Positions 26,501 to 38,000 of a stretch of DNA of 64,000 nucleotides are shown here, in pieces. The position numbers and the translations under genes were made by a program. The number at the start of each line of letters is the position of its first letter. Position 1 is the stretch's first letter. The notes under the pieces are model-generated. The model was given only the letters and a program-made list of their open reading frames with translations. It was not told the DNA's origin and made no database searches. Source of the stretch: Chrysoperla carnea (lineage: Eukaryota; Arthropoda; Insecta; Neuroptera; Chrysopidae); assembly GCF_905475395.1 (NCBI RefSeq), contig NC_058337.1, positions 113,578,368-113,642,367 of the forward strand, written 5' to 3'.

Positions 26501-26653
26501 TAGTATAGTGTTTTTGATCACAGGTATTACAAAAATTTATAAAAATAAATAAAATGAACAAAAAACAATTTTGGAATGTTCCAAAATTAAAAACAAATGA
26601 ACAATTTAAAAATGCAAATTTTTTTGTCCTTGAGAATGAATGATGAGTTTTTT
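23556..26653. other. Intergenic stretch and probable 3' UTR of the cabut-like gene
   Basis: The first few hundred bases below 26653 are likely 3' UTR of the minus-strand gene; a minus-strand AATAAA (TTTATT on plus, about 26128) is a candidate poly(A) signal about 525 bases past the stop. No coding region recognised from 23556 to 26100. Confidence 0.4.
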
Positions 26654-28014
26654 TTACGACTGAGATGGTTGTAATGGACGAATAACAGCCTGTACAAGGT
26701 TATATCGCTGTGTGGGGGCGGCGGCTGTAGTGTTATTGACTGATCGCATTGTTGAATTTGGTCGCTCCTTTGAATGTCTTTTAACATGTTTGGCTAAATG
26801 ATCAGAACGCATGAAACGTCGCTGACACACTGGGCATCCAAATTTCTTTTCACCGGTGTGGGTACGTTTATGCCGTGATAATTCATCGGAACGTGAAAAT
26901 CGTCGACCACATTGTTCCCATTGGCATACAAACGGACGTTCTCCTGTGTGAGTACGAGTGTGGGCTTTTAAATGTGACGATTTGAAGTAGTTTTTGCCAC
27001 ATCCTTCGTAATCACATTTGTAAACACGTCTCCGTTCTGGTGTGGCGTTAACCATGGTAGGTACGGTTGTAGCTTGTGTTGTTGCGGCGATTATTTGGTG
27101 ATTTGATGGATGTGATGCGGATGGTAACAGAACAATTTGTGCGGGAATAAAAGTAGTTGTTCCATTTTCAGTCGAAGTTAAAAATAATGTAGGGCTACCA
27201 CCATTAGTTGGGGTTGCTGTCATTAACTTTGGTGCAATTGGTGGTAAATTTAATGCTGCTGGTTTTGGAATTGATGGAGATGATTCAGTTGATGATTTTA
27301 TGATTTCAGTCTTGTTTGGAGATGACGTCATCATAGGTTTTTTTTCATGATCCGTATTTTTCGTAGTAACAAAAATATTTTCTTTACGATTGCCCATTTT
27401 AAACTTCAAACTTTTTAATATGTTTGGAGTTTCTTCAACAATTTTACGCTGTACTGGCTCAACATTTTTAAATTGTGGGATTGGTAATGAAATGCACGCC
27501 CCATCTTTTGTTGCACGCTGTATTACTGACACATATCGTACTGGGGTAGGATTCTCAAATTGTTCTTGATTAATCTTTTCTGGAGGTGGTGTTGTTAACA
27601 AACGTTCCAATTCACTACGACAATATTCAAAATGATGGCGACTACGTTTACGAAATGGTAAATCAGCTTCATCGCAACTTTCTGTGTCTGACGATTGTGG
27701 TGTAATAACTCCCAAATTTGCTGTTTCTATTTTACGTTTAATTCCAGTTTGTTGTTCCTCTGATTTTTTTAACATCTGTAACAAAAGAAAATAAAAAAAA
27801 TTAGTTATCACGTGAACACTAGATGATCGCTGCATGATATACTGATAGGTGAAGCCACTCAACTTCAGTACACAGATTTAGGTTTTTCCTATTGTTATAA
27901 TGGATTACGAATTTTTTTTTGAAAAATACTTACATTATAATCACACTGGAGCGGAGGAGTTGATGGTGGTGATAAACAGGGAATTCCCGTTGTATCGAAA
28001 TTTGTTTGTTGCAT
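26654..28014 (-). CDS. cbt: KLF10/11-type zinc-finger transcription factor (cabut-like), two coding exons
   Basis: Nuclear C2H2 transcription factor that should bind GC/CACCC boxes. I assembled two coding exons: 28014-27934 (27 codons, ends AAT|GTAAGT) and 27775-26654 (373 codons plus stop, preceded by TTTTGTTACAG), both phase 0, giving 400 residues. Three C-terminal KLF fingers lie at about 279-303, 309-333 and 339-361, joined by TGERP and TGEKK linkers. [21 protein letters not shown] and [10 protein letters not shown] are finger-specificity residues typical of the KLF10/11 (TIEG) group rather than KLF6/7 or KLF9/13. Exon 1 carries CLSPPSTPP, resembling the CLTPP-type N-terminal motif of vertebrate KLF10/11. 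The middle is Ser/Thr/Pro-rich and probably disordered. An open frame runs 29 codons above 27775, but it lies in the intron and has lower coding quality than the exon 1 join. The insect orthologue is cabut, an early-response and sugar-responsive gene; orthology is inferred from the fingers. Confidence 0.9.
27934..28014 (-). CDS. cbt: Exon 1 of the KLF10/11 (cabut-like) gene
   Basis: A 27-codon first coding exon too short to show as a long ORF. It starts at an ATG preceded by AAAA (favourable insect context) and encodes [10 protein letters not shown] followed by a CLSPPSTPP motif, ending in CDYN before a consensus GTAAGT donor. The 158-nt intron that follows ends in TTACAG. Phase 0 on both sides. 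Confidence 0.8.
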
Positions 28015-28319
28015 TTTTATTAAAATTAATAATTAAAACACTTAATAACTAAAATCACTTTGTAATAATATTCAAGAGGTTTGCTTTAAATTTCAAAAAA
28101 ATATATATAATAATTAAAGCGTTAATTCCTCTTCGATCTGAACTCTTTCATAAACCGATATAAAATGAAACGTTTGATGAAAATTCTCTTTGAAATCAAG
28201 TATTAATGTGTGTGTGTCATGTCTGTACTCCTGTAGGTTTCTGGGGTGTGTGTATTTGTGTATATATCACACAGAGATGTAATGCCTTGGTATAAACAAC
28301 CAACCATGAATGGAGGCTC

Positions 28320-28440
28320 GTCTCTTACAACCAATCAGTATATAGCTATCAGTCGATGACCGCGTGATCACTAGCGTGGTGTTCACGTGCACAGTATGTG
28401 ATATGAAACGTCCGCGACCGTGATACTGACGTCATGTTCG
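28320..28440 (-). promoter_or_regulatory. Putative core and proximal promoter of the cabut-like gene
   Basis: A locally CpG-richer stretch about 300-430 nt upstream of the start codon, within AT-rich surroundings. Read toward the gene it holds a palindromic CRE TGACGTCA (28427-28434), an E-box CACGTG (28384-28389) with a second degenerate E-box half five bases away (AGCGTG, 28373-28378), a TATA-like CTATATAC (about 28337-28344) and an ATTGG/CCAAT motif (about 28331-28336). Order and spacing fit a promoter with transcription starting near 28300-28315, but no start site can be seen. Motif positions are read directly; function is inferred. Confidence 0.45.
28373..28389. promoter_or_regulatory. 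Carbohydrate-response-element-like double E-box
   Basis: AGCGTG, five bases (GTGTT), then CACGTG. The ChoRE consensus bound by Mondo/ChREBP-Mlx is two E-box halves separated by exactly five bases. The second half matches fully and the first at four of six positions. cabut is an established Mondo-Mlx target in Drosophila, which makes this match in the right place notable. Confidence 0.4.
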
Positions 28441-29006
28441 CATGTTCTGTTTATATATTTCTATCAGTTCTCTCATACCATAGAATTATGTTTTTATTAT
28501 TTTTTTATTTATTTAAGTATTTTATAAACATACATACACAGAGAGAGATATCTACGTCACAGAGGTGTGACGCAACGGTACGTCACGTTTGTAGTGAGTG
28601 GTTTTGTGTTTATTGTGTGTGGACTGTGTTCTTTGTTTGCTTTATTTAATCAATATTATTTGCATATGTGTTGTCTTCGTTATAAAAAGGCTTGTTTTTA
28701 TTCATTTAAAACAATTTTTTTTTTTATTATTGATTAGCAATTTAATTAGTCAAGGGTCGAGTTTCTTTTTTTTTGAGTGCGCGAGATATTTATCATACCT
28801 AGCCTATTGACTTCTATTGGCATGTTTTCTTTTAATAAAAATACCGACTAGAAGTCGAACAAAGTTTCTTACTCACGTCAAGTTACGTCATTGACGAATA
28901 TAACGATGAAATTATTTGAATAGATAAAATCATCATTGGAATTTTGATGGTGCTATGGACTTCAAAAAGAATTTATTAAAAAAAATTTAGTTCACTTATT
29001 ACGTCA
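28427..29006. promoter_or_regulatory. Cluster of CRE/bZIP-type sites upstream of the cabut-like gene
   Basis: One full palindromic CRE, TGACGTCA (28427-28434), then further ACGTCA/TGACGC motifs: TACGTCA (28553-28559), TGACGCAA (28568-28575), TACGTCAC (28579-28586), CACGTCA (28874-28880), TTACGTCA (28883-28890) and TTACGTCA (28999-29006). Seven sites in 580 bases is dense for such AT-rich DNA. They suit CREB/ATF-family control, consistent with an immediate-early-type gene, but this is motif reading only. Confidence 0.4.
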
Positions 29007-29705
29007 CTTTCGAAAATAGCGATGTTAGTCTGTTTTCTCATATGAAATTTTTTGAATATTTAACATTTTCGTTAGAATTTTAATAGAATAAGAAATTTCT
29101 TGCAACTAATTATGAAAAATTTGATCTCATTGACTTTTATGGACATGTTTTCTCAAAATTTTTCGACTGAAACTTTTGTTACCTTGCCAATTTTTTCTTC
29201 CAAATGAAATTTTTTTTGAGAATCATGGAAGTTTTTGATATTGTGGACTCCTACTAAGAAGCTAGGAATCCGTGGTGTAAAAATTGACCTGATCTAAGTT
29301 ATCACATATAAACATGCAGGTCATAGATAGAGATAACACTGATACATTTTATCGTTGGTGATTAAAAGTGCATTATCTAAAATTAGAATTTCAATTCTTT
29401 CCAAATTCTGATCTTAATTAGTCATTTTTTATTTACAGATTATTGTAAAATTATGGTTTTTCATTTGACGAGTTGCTGGAGCATTTGTTGGCGTAAATAC
29501 GAAGTCTTACCCAGAAAAACGAAAACTCTTTCGAAGTATTTGAAATAGAAAGGACTAAATAATGAATTTTTATAGCTCTTAATAAGTAGATCAAGAAATC
29601 CATCAGCACAAAGTACTAAAATCCCGAGTTTAAGAGATATATGGGTGTTCGAAGTTCGAACCTTGGCATAGTTGCGAGATTTCGGGAACAATTGCATGGG
29701 AATTA

Positions 29706-29896
29706 AAAATAATAATAATACTAATAATAATGGAGTTTAACCTCCGTTTAAAATTTAATTTATGATGTGGGTGGAGTCGGTTACTTGGTTCTTATCCTAG
29801 CGACGATAGTGTCATCAATTTACCGCCCAATTAATTATAATTGATCAAACGGTTAAATGCGATCGCGCCTTTATTCGCTCGGCCACTGAGCCGGTT
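29706..29896 (-). mobile_element. Second tRNA-derived SINE family (minus strand) with 16-bp target duplication
   Basis: Flanked by perfect direct repeats AATTGCATGGGAATTA (29690-29705 and 29897-29912). On the minus strand it begins CCGGCTCAGTGGCCGAGCG, a tRNA-Leu/Ser-like A-box region followed by AAGGCGC, and ends in an (ATT)n-like tail (29706-29733). A weak B-box-like GTAACCGACTCC lies near 29770-29781. The body is unrelated to the CCTAA-tailed SINE. Confidence 0.8.
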
Positions 29897-30479
29897 AATT
29901 GCATGGGAATTATTCTATTGAAAGAAATGTATTCTATTTTTTAAGAAATATCAAAATATGGTCCTACATAATGGATAATTAACTAAAAGGAAAGTTTCTT
30001 AGATAGAAAATTGGCGTTATTCGAATTTGGTACCCATGGAAATATTGGATCTACTCATCAATAATATACATTTCTCCTTGTGCTTTTTTTTATGTCTTTA
30101 TTGTATAAGTAGCCGTGGGCCAATTTCGTTTAGAGTGACAAAATTCACCATTCATGTGTTGAATGAAAACCATTGAATAAGGTCAAACGGAGTATGTGAT
30201 CGGCATAATACTCTGAAGGTCAAGTATAGTCAAATTTCACAGTAGATTTTGTGTTAGTAGAAGAGTATCATCGATTGTTTACGTCAATTCACCAAAACCA
30301 AGAGTGCATTTAGGTTAACACTCGACGTACTACAAATGTCGCCTGCAGTAGAAGTTACCTTATTGTCTATAAATTTGTTTTCTCCTAAGTTCAAAAGGTT
30401 TTTAGTAAAATACTTTTAAAAGATTTTTAGTAAAATACATTTTCGAAGCAAAAGGTCAAGCGAAAAAGAAATTTCACTG

Positions 30480-30710
30480 AAAACGCCCTGAGCAAGCTAT
30501 AAAAATTTCTGTTTAAGATCTCTTTTCGATATTGAGTTATCGTGATCACGGACTTACTGACAGACGGACAAATGGAAATGAATTAATTAAGTGATTTTAT
30601 GAACACCTATACCAAAATTTTATTCTTGTCATTAACATTTCTAAGCTGCACAAACTTGGTACTAAAATCGGTATACCTTGATATATTTCATATACACAGG
30701 GTATAAAAAA
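30480..30710 (-). repeat. Repeat family R, minus-strand copy
   Basis: Minus-strand reading gives ATATTTCATATACA-type start sequence (as complement of 30680-30700), ACCAAGTTTGTGC, TTTTGGTATAGGTGTTCATA and CCGTCTGTCAGTAAGTCCGTG; truncated before the CATCTTGTAAACC part. Confidence 0.65.
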
Positions 30711-30784
30711 TCTGATTTACCACTGTCTGAGTAGTAAATAATGCTGTCAACAGTAAACAACTGGTCATTTGCCAACTTACTTAC

Positions 30785-30985
30785 TATCAGCGATATTTGT
30801 CTCACGTTTAGCAACCTCAGGTTTTTATGTCTTACAGTAAATGTGACTAGCCTGAGTTTTGAATGTTACTATATGATCAGCTAACTATGTGCTTGACAAG
30901 TTGTCAATGACAACTTACTATCAGCAGCGTTTCTGTCACGTTTGTCAGCCTTAGGTTTTACTGTAAGTGTCGTTTTTTGATGTTA
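30785..30985. repeat. Imperfect direct duplication, period about 133 bp
   Basis: TACTATCAGCGATATTTGTCTCACGTTTAGC…TCAGGTTTTTATG recurs as TACTATCAGCAGCGTTTCTGTCACGTTTGTC…TTAGGTTTTACTG. Confidence 0.5.
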
Positions 30986-31199
30986 TCAGTAAATGGAAAT
31001 TTTTTATGAATTGAAAATTCTATTTATTAATGAAAATATTATTTATAAAATGTTTATGACTTTGAATTTTTTTTACGATTTGAACCATAAAATCTATTTG
31101 ATTTATTTGGGAAATAAAATAAAAGTTTTATTGGTTTGCAACTTGGATAATCGTGATAAAATGGCGTGTGAATTTCAATTTAGTCAAGTCATAAACCAA

Positions 31200-31531
31200 T
31201 TTATGGTCACGATCATGAAGCATATAGGCAGGAGAACGATCGCTATAGAAAATATTGTCCCCGAAATATGGATAAAATAAGTGAGGCGCTGCGATCAATA
31301 CGTAGTATCAATAAAAGCGGGCTGTTGTGCGCTAATTTTAAATGATATATCAATTTGTACATTATGCTAACAACAACAGCTAACTTCACAGATACTACTT
31401 CTTGATGACAGCGCGGCTGGTGGCTTAAAAATGAACTACATTCTACAAATTTTTAGGGACAGGTACGCTAATGCTTTAGTACATAGCGATCTTTCTCCTG
31501 TTCTATAACCTTCATGGTCACGATCAAATAA
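31200..31531. mobile_element. Foldback MITE
   Basis: Left TTATGGTCACGATCATGAAG…GGAGAACGATCGCTATAG; right, inverted, TTTGATCGTGACCATGAAGG…GGAGAAAGATCGCTATG. About 48-nt imperfect arms around a 230-nt centre. Confidence 0.65.
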
Positions 31532-31639
31532 ATATGTAGATCTGGAAACTTCTATGGCTAGTAGGAATGCCACATGGCTGATTGAATTCAATTATAATTC
31601 CTGATGCTGAATAGAGTAGCATTAATATTCGCAGAAAAT

Positions 31640-31966
31640 AAACTAACAATTTTAGTGCAAAACATTTATTCGAAAAACGTTAGCTTTCGGAGGAAATTCA
31701 GGTGCAAAATATGTCATTTTAGCATTTAATCGAAAGAAATGCGCTTAAAGTTTCTCGATAAGTGTATTTTCTTTCGATTAAATGCTGTAATGACATATTC
31801 GAATTTTTTCCAATAGCTGACGATTATCTAAAAAATGGTTTAGCTGTTAAATGCTAGTTTTTTTAAAAGAATCGACTATCTAGTGTTATTCTATCTCTTG
31901 TCATTTAGGATCTAAATTGGCTATTAAAGAAACCCGAAGAACTAGGTCAAATCTGATGTCAGAATA
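31640..31966. repeat. Dispersed foldback repeat, copy 2
   Basis: The end TTTAGGATCTAAATTGG…CAAATCTGATGTCAGAAT is the reverse complement of the first 70 bases of the window. Inside, GCATTTAATCGAAAGAAATG and CTTTCGATTAAATGC face each other. A Tc1-like or other TIR family; no coding. Confidence 0.65.
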
Positions 31967-32971
31967 TGATGTCCCCCATCAAACTGTACAATGTTTGTTC
32001 AGGTCATTTTTAAATAGGTGGTGCTTCTGGCGAGATATTCAGATGCATGGATTAGTGCCCACCCTGTAGAAGAGAAGTTAAAAAACAAAAATAATCCTTT
32101 TTTTTAAGAAATAAATTGCGAATTTTTGTCGTGATAGATTATATTCCTCAATTTCAGTACAAAAATCAAACTCTAGTATTTAGGTCAGAATATATATACG
32201 GTTTTCGAACAATTCACTCTGTTTATTGATGAATCCCTTAGCTGTAGCTTTAAGCTATGCAGTCAACACCATATTATTTCTATATAAACATCACAAAGAG
32301 ACCCTCTCTAGTAAGACAACATATTCTTGGGCTCGGATCTGGGATATTCAAGATAAACATTGTTGCGCATGCGTAGTTCAGTGTAGTAAAGTTATAAATC
32401 TATTTTATTGTTATGCACGTAACATGTGGCCTTCGTAAGATTTATTTGTTTTCCAGCGTTTTATTCAAACAATTGGAAATGAAGCCAAGGCTTTATTTAT
32501 AAGTTTTCCATAAAAAACACACGAAAAACATTTTTTTATGACAATTATGGAAATATTTATTAAAATGGCAATGTGACTAATATTTATTATAAAAATATAG
32601 GACTAATATAATTATTATAATTTTTAAATATTTAAAATTGATTATTAATCCAGATTAAACCGGTTTAATTAAAAAAAAGGATGATTATCACGATTAACTT
32701 TAATCATATTATGTCTGAATTAAGAATTATTGTAATCAATTTAAATAATCGAACACTTTAAATATTATTATTTAATTAATATTCATTATTTGCAATGCAC
32801 GAATTTTGCTGTTCATTCAATTTTATACTCATTTCATGTTGCATAAAATGAAATACACTTACCCTCCTTCAAAAATGGTCATATCTTAGAAAATTGGGTG
32901 TAAGCCCCACACATACGTATAGCTTTTATGCATCAACTTTCCAGCGGGGTTACATTAAAAAAAACAATTTA

Positions 32972-33293
32972 CAGTAGAATCTCGATAACTTAAACCTCGG
33001 TAACATAAAAACCTCTGTTACTTCAAAAAATACTATGTTCCCTTCCCATCAGAGCCCAAAACCTCTATAACTTAAAAGACGCAACCTCTATAACTTAAAT
33101 AAATAATCTCTGTATAGGCCCTCAGTAACTACATAGAAACATGTACATACCTCTATATTAACTAGCGTACATAGAAACATGTACATACCTCTATATTAAC
33201 CTTTACCTAACATAGACACTTAATAACTTAAAACCTCTATAACTTAAAATATTTTGTGTTTCCCTTGGACTTTAACTTATCGAGATTCTACTG
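32972..33293. mobile_element. pogo/Tigger-like MITE (322 bp)
   Basis: TIRs CAGTAGAATCTCGATAACTT and AACTTATCGAGATTCTACTG, flanked by TA on both sides (32970-32971, 33294-33295). These ends are typical of Tc1-mariner superfamily pogo/Tigger elements. The inside has many copies of CCTCTATAACTTAAA and a tandem duplication of ACATAGAAACATGTACATAC. Confidence 0.8.
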
Positions 33294-33681
33294 TATTTAT
33301 AAAAAATATTCTAAAATTTGACACAGTAAATTTTTTAACAACAGAATAAATAAAAAATGCGTCACATATACATCCGGTAGGTTAGTTATTCGTTCGTATT
33401 TGTACCACTACCATTGAATTGGCGTTGTAGTCACACTATATGCAAGTTGTCTATGGTATTTTAACACTAAGATGTCAACGACACGAGTAAAAAATATGAA
33501 AGCCATACCTGTAAGACTCAGTTGATTTTTTCATTGAATGAAAAGACAAAAGATACCTACTTCATTTTAAATTGTAATGTACTGTGCCATATTTGCTCCC
33601 CTAGTATTTTATAATTGTGATTGCTTTCCTAGTTTTTATATAAACTTTGGTGTTTGTGTTCTTATATAAATTGTGTACATA

Positions 33682-34113
33682 TCCCTATATATTATAAATG
33701 TGAAAGTAAGGATGTTTGTTTGTGTGTTTGTTATGCTTTCTCGCACAAACTAGGTATGGATTTGAATAAAAGTGTATAATAAAGATATACTTAAAAAAAA
33801 ATTTATACAGTTAAATTTAATCTGACATGTGCTGCCCCTCTTATAGCATCACTTTGAACCATAAATTAAAGATTTGAGTAAAAATTGGTAAATGTATAAC
33901 AATTTATGGCCGTCTTTTCTGATATACTAAATAAATAATGATTACAATAAAAAAAAAATTGAAAACTGTACACATATTTTACCTGTGTAAAACAATCACT
34001 ACCATTATTTCGAGTGTTATGGAAGGGAGATAAGTGAGAGCTCAAGGCTATACGCCGTGGTCTTTACCGATCTTTACTTTTAAACCCAGCGAAGCGGCTG
34101 GGTATCAAGCTAG
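33682..34113 (+). mobile_element. Non-autonomous Helitron-type element, copy A
   Basis: Begins TCCCTATATATTATAAATGTG with GAAAGTAAGGATGTTTG; ends with a hairpin CCCAGC-gaagcg-GCTGGG, a short spacer and CTAG before T, between A and T hosts as Helitrons require. 432 bp with no coding capacity. This 5'/3' end pair is widespread in arthropod non-autonomous Helitrons. Confidence 0.78.
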
Positions 34114-34766
34114 TAATTTTATATTTTTTCATATAAATTTAGTATCTTTATTTGTTTTTGGTATACATTTGGAACTTTAAATTTTAGGTTCAGAGTTTTC
34201 ATATGCATTTTAATTTTATAGTTGTATGTGTTTTTAAATATATTGTTTAACTCATCATGGGCCAAAATTTCGTTCAATAGCTGAATTCGTGTGCAGTGAA
34301 TAACACGAAGAAGCCAGTCAGTTAGTCAGCCATTCAATCGCATAATACTTACTAGTTACTACACAGTACACATATATTTCAATCCTGTCTTCACACTTGC
34401 CAAACAATAGTTTTTATAAAAATTTGTCATTGGACTTTAAACTATTGACGACGATGAAATATGTTTAAAATATACATATTTAAAAATATTTTATTTAAAT
34501 TGATTTAGTTCGAGTTGACTTGTGTTAATTGTATTCGTACTTATTATGTGTTTGCTGCTGGCTGCATGTTTTTATGAATAATGACATGCTTTTTAACAAA
34601 AAATTATTATTATTTATTGGATTTGGAAACAAAAATATAGGGTGACATATTTAAAAAGGTATTGAAACAAGTTATCAACTTTCGAGAACAATTATTTGCG
34701 ATGTTTGCAAGTAAATTATTTTATTAACTTCAATTATTCAAAAATTTTACAATCTAATTACAGTAA

Positions 34767-35073
34767 GTCGCCCTATTAGCTCAATTGGTTAAGGCGTAAC
34801 CGATTCCGTCCGCGGTATGCTTAGAGTAGCGAGTTCGATTCCCGCCGTCGCAACAAAATTAATTTAATCAATAATTAATAGTTGTGATGGACTGGTGTAG
34901 TACATGGTACATGCATGAAGGAGATGCACTCAGCCTCTGAAATTGAGGAGCTGATAAATGAAATTATCAGCGGAAAGGTGGTAAAACACATATATGTGGT
35001 ATCACAATGAGCTCTATAGCCTAAGTGCGTCCTTCGTTTACAGCCAATATAACCTAACCCAACCTAACTTAAC
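34767..35073 (+). mobile_element. tRNA-derived SINE with CCTAA tail, copy 2 (most complete)
   Basis: Intact A-box TTAGCTCAATTGG, B-box GAGTTCGATTCCCGCC, full body and tail ATATAACCTAACCCAACCT. It keeps the GAGCTCTATAGCCTAAG segment missing from copy 1. No convincing target-site duplication is visible. Confidence 0.87.
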
Positions 35074-38000
35074 CTTCCTGGTAATAAATATTAATATTAA
35101 TTGTTTTTTCATTTTGAAAGTTGTGTAGCTAAGAGACTAAACATGAAAGTTTTATTTTCCTCTCTTCATCCACTATACTCTAACTATTGTCGTCTCTGTT
35201 CAACAGTAAAAATGATTAATTTTGCGTTATTATATCTCAACAATGCAATGACACTCTGACACTATGTCCACAGCGATGCCTTATTAATTTAGCTCTGTAC
35301 TTTTACTATATATTTAAACCATCAGTATATTATATGAACGCTGCCTAGCGAGTTAAAGAAACACTAACTTAAATGATGGTAATCAGCTCCTTCAGTTATT
35401 GCTACATACGTGCATTAGTAGCAAGTTTAGTTTGAAAAGTGACATATAGAGGCTGCTTGGTTGAAAAAACATTGTTGAAAAACAGAAGGTAACGTTTTCT
35501 CTTATCTTTATTAGATGCTATTTTTTTAAGGTAGTACGAGCGCCAAAGCAAGTTTAGACTTGTGGTTGAATTTATTTGTACCTTACTATTGAAGATGAAT
35601 TTGGTGCAAGTCCGGATTCAAGTCCTGGTTCGAGTGTATTTTTTTCAATTCTCTTTAATTAAGATTACTAGACAAGATATTTGTTAATATTTAGTTTACG
35701 CTGTATGTATCATATTAAAAATTATCAATTATAATCGAGAGACCATGATGTAGTAAATAAATATCGTATATATGATTAAAAGTAAACAAAAACAAAAAGT
35801 AATAAAAAATTAATGTTTATGAATGATGTAGATATATTAAGGGGGGGAAATAAATCTCCGGAAAGAGCATATATCTCCGGAAAGAGTTTTCAAATAAGTG
35901 GCATGACACGTGCTGTTATCTTTCTAGAATGTTGCTCGAACTGTCTCACCTTATAGTTTTTCATTAATTTTTAAAATATTAAAAATACATATTTTTTTTA
36001 AAACAAATAACAATTATTTATTATGTATTCGCATTTAAAATGTCCTCAACCTTTTTGGTCAATACACAAAACACAATTCAATATTTTAATTATCATAATT
36101 TTCTATTCGATTCGATTATTATTATTTTTTTATTTATTTAATGTAACTTTTTTTTTTTGTTTCATAAATTTTTACTGTACTTTGAAACTTTGTGTAAGCA
36201 ATGAATCGTTCTCAATTTACATTATTATGTGTTTTATAATTTATTATTATTACTTATAGGGTCAAAAGAATATTTATTCGCGTTGAAATATTATTGTCAT
36301 TTATAAAGTTATACCTACGCCGGGGTCTATGAAAATAATTATGTCTCACCTGTATGAATAATACATATTTTTTAATTTATTTATTTGTATGACTAAAACT
36401 TTGTTCAACAACGTTTTGTAATTTGGGTGTTACTGTTAGAATTAACAAGTTTATATTTGATGTACGAGCGCTAGAGCAATTTTGGATAAAAGGCTTGATA
36501 TTTTTTTACATGAAGTTTAATTTTAGGGGAGATTGCCCGAATCTATATATTATAAACGCGAAAGTAAGCATGTTTGTTTGTTTGTTTGTTTGTTTGTTAC
36601 GCTTTCACGCTAAAACTAGCGAATGGTTTTTAATGAAACTGTCCAGCAATATAGCTCATACTTCAGAATAACACATGAGATATAATTTATAAAGATATAT
36701 TAATAAAAGAAAAAAAATTAAAAAATTAATTTAATTTTACATTACAATAAATTACAGATTTCTGTAAAAATAGTCAATATAAAATATTTCACGGCCATCT
36801 TCTCTGATATACTAAATGAATAATTACTATTATATATTTAAAAAAATAGAAAACCATACATACATTTTACCTGTGTAAAACAGTCTTTAACATTATTTCG
36901 AGTGTTATAGAAAGGGAATAAAAAGAGCAATCTTTATTTTTAAACCCAGAGTAGCGGGTGGGTATCACTCTAGTATTTAAATAATAAAATGATTTCAAAA
37001 GTAGGCTAATAAGCTGAATTTTTTATGAACGTTTCGCTCCAAAATCCAACCATCATCAATCAGGAAATGCTATAAAATCAATTACTATAAAAGCTTTTTT
37101 GAATTCCCTCTTTTGATCATACAATAGCTTTGAATTTAATAGATTTTAAAATATACGTAAAAAATTATTTACAACAATTAAGTATGTTCAGAGTCTTCGC
37201 TGGTGACGGGAGTGAAGAACTAAATTGAAAGGAGATTATTAAAGGCTCGAAACTTGACTACGATATTATATTCCAATTACCATTGCCATGGCTTCTAGTT
37301 AGATAAAAAACTGTTGATACAATGTACTTATTATTTTTACTCTCAGTTCAGAAAATTTGCCGAAATGAATTTTCCATTTTTGCATTGAAAACATTTTTGC
37401 TATTGAAATATGTAGGTGAAGATTAAATTGACATTATTTACATAGATGGCACAGTTTTAAAAAGAGACATCTAGTGAATATATTAACAAACTGTCCTGAT
37501 GTATGCGGGTTTATTCATGTTGTACTGTTTAGAGACTGTGTTGAAAGTACGTACTATTATATGAAGGCTTCTATAGTTGAGAATATTGAACTCATATAGT
37601 AGCGACATCTTTTAACAAGTTTTTTGTAGTACTTATTTTTAAAAATGAATTATCACTTTAAAAAATTTCCTTAGAGCAGTTATTTCTAACGTGGTCTATA
37701 TCTACACCTTGAAAAAAAGATATAGAGGATCGGCAAGAGTAAGGGGTAAACAAAAATCTACTCGGATTCCAAATGGGTGAAGCACAAACCAAGATAACCT
37801 CGGATTGAGTAGAGACTAAAATAGAGATCACAACTAAGAGGGTAAATGGGAAAAAGAACTACGAATATAAAAATTAACATTTTTGGCAACGGGCAAACAA
37901 CAATTATGTCTCAAAATATTGATTTTACATAGGTCAAATTTTCCTGTGATACAAAAGGTATTTGAATAAGATAAATTTTTTAGAGGAATTTATAGAAATT

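Noticed and set aside
26654..27862. 402-codon ORF starting [10 protein letters not shown] as a single-exon form of the zinc-finger gene
   Set aside because: The first 29 codons lie upstream of a good acceptor (TTGTTACAG at 27776) and have no family match, while the upstream 27-codon exon has a consensus donor, matching phase and a KLF10/11-like CLSPP motif.
36571..36598. (TGTT)7 as an independent microsatellite or CRISPR-like array
   Set aside because: It is an internal expansion of the Helitron head motif GTTTGTTTG, present shorter in the other copy.
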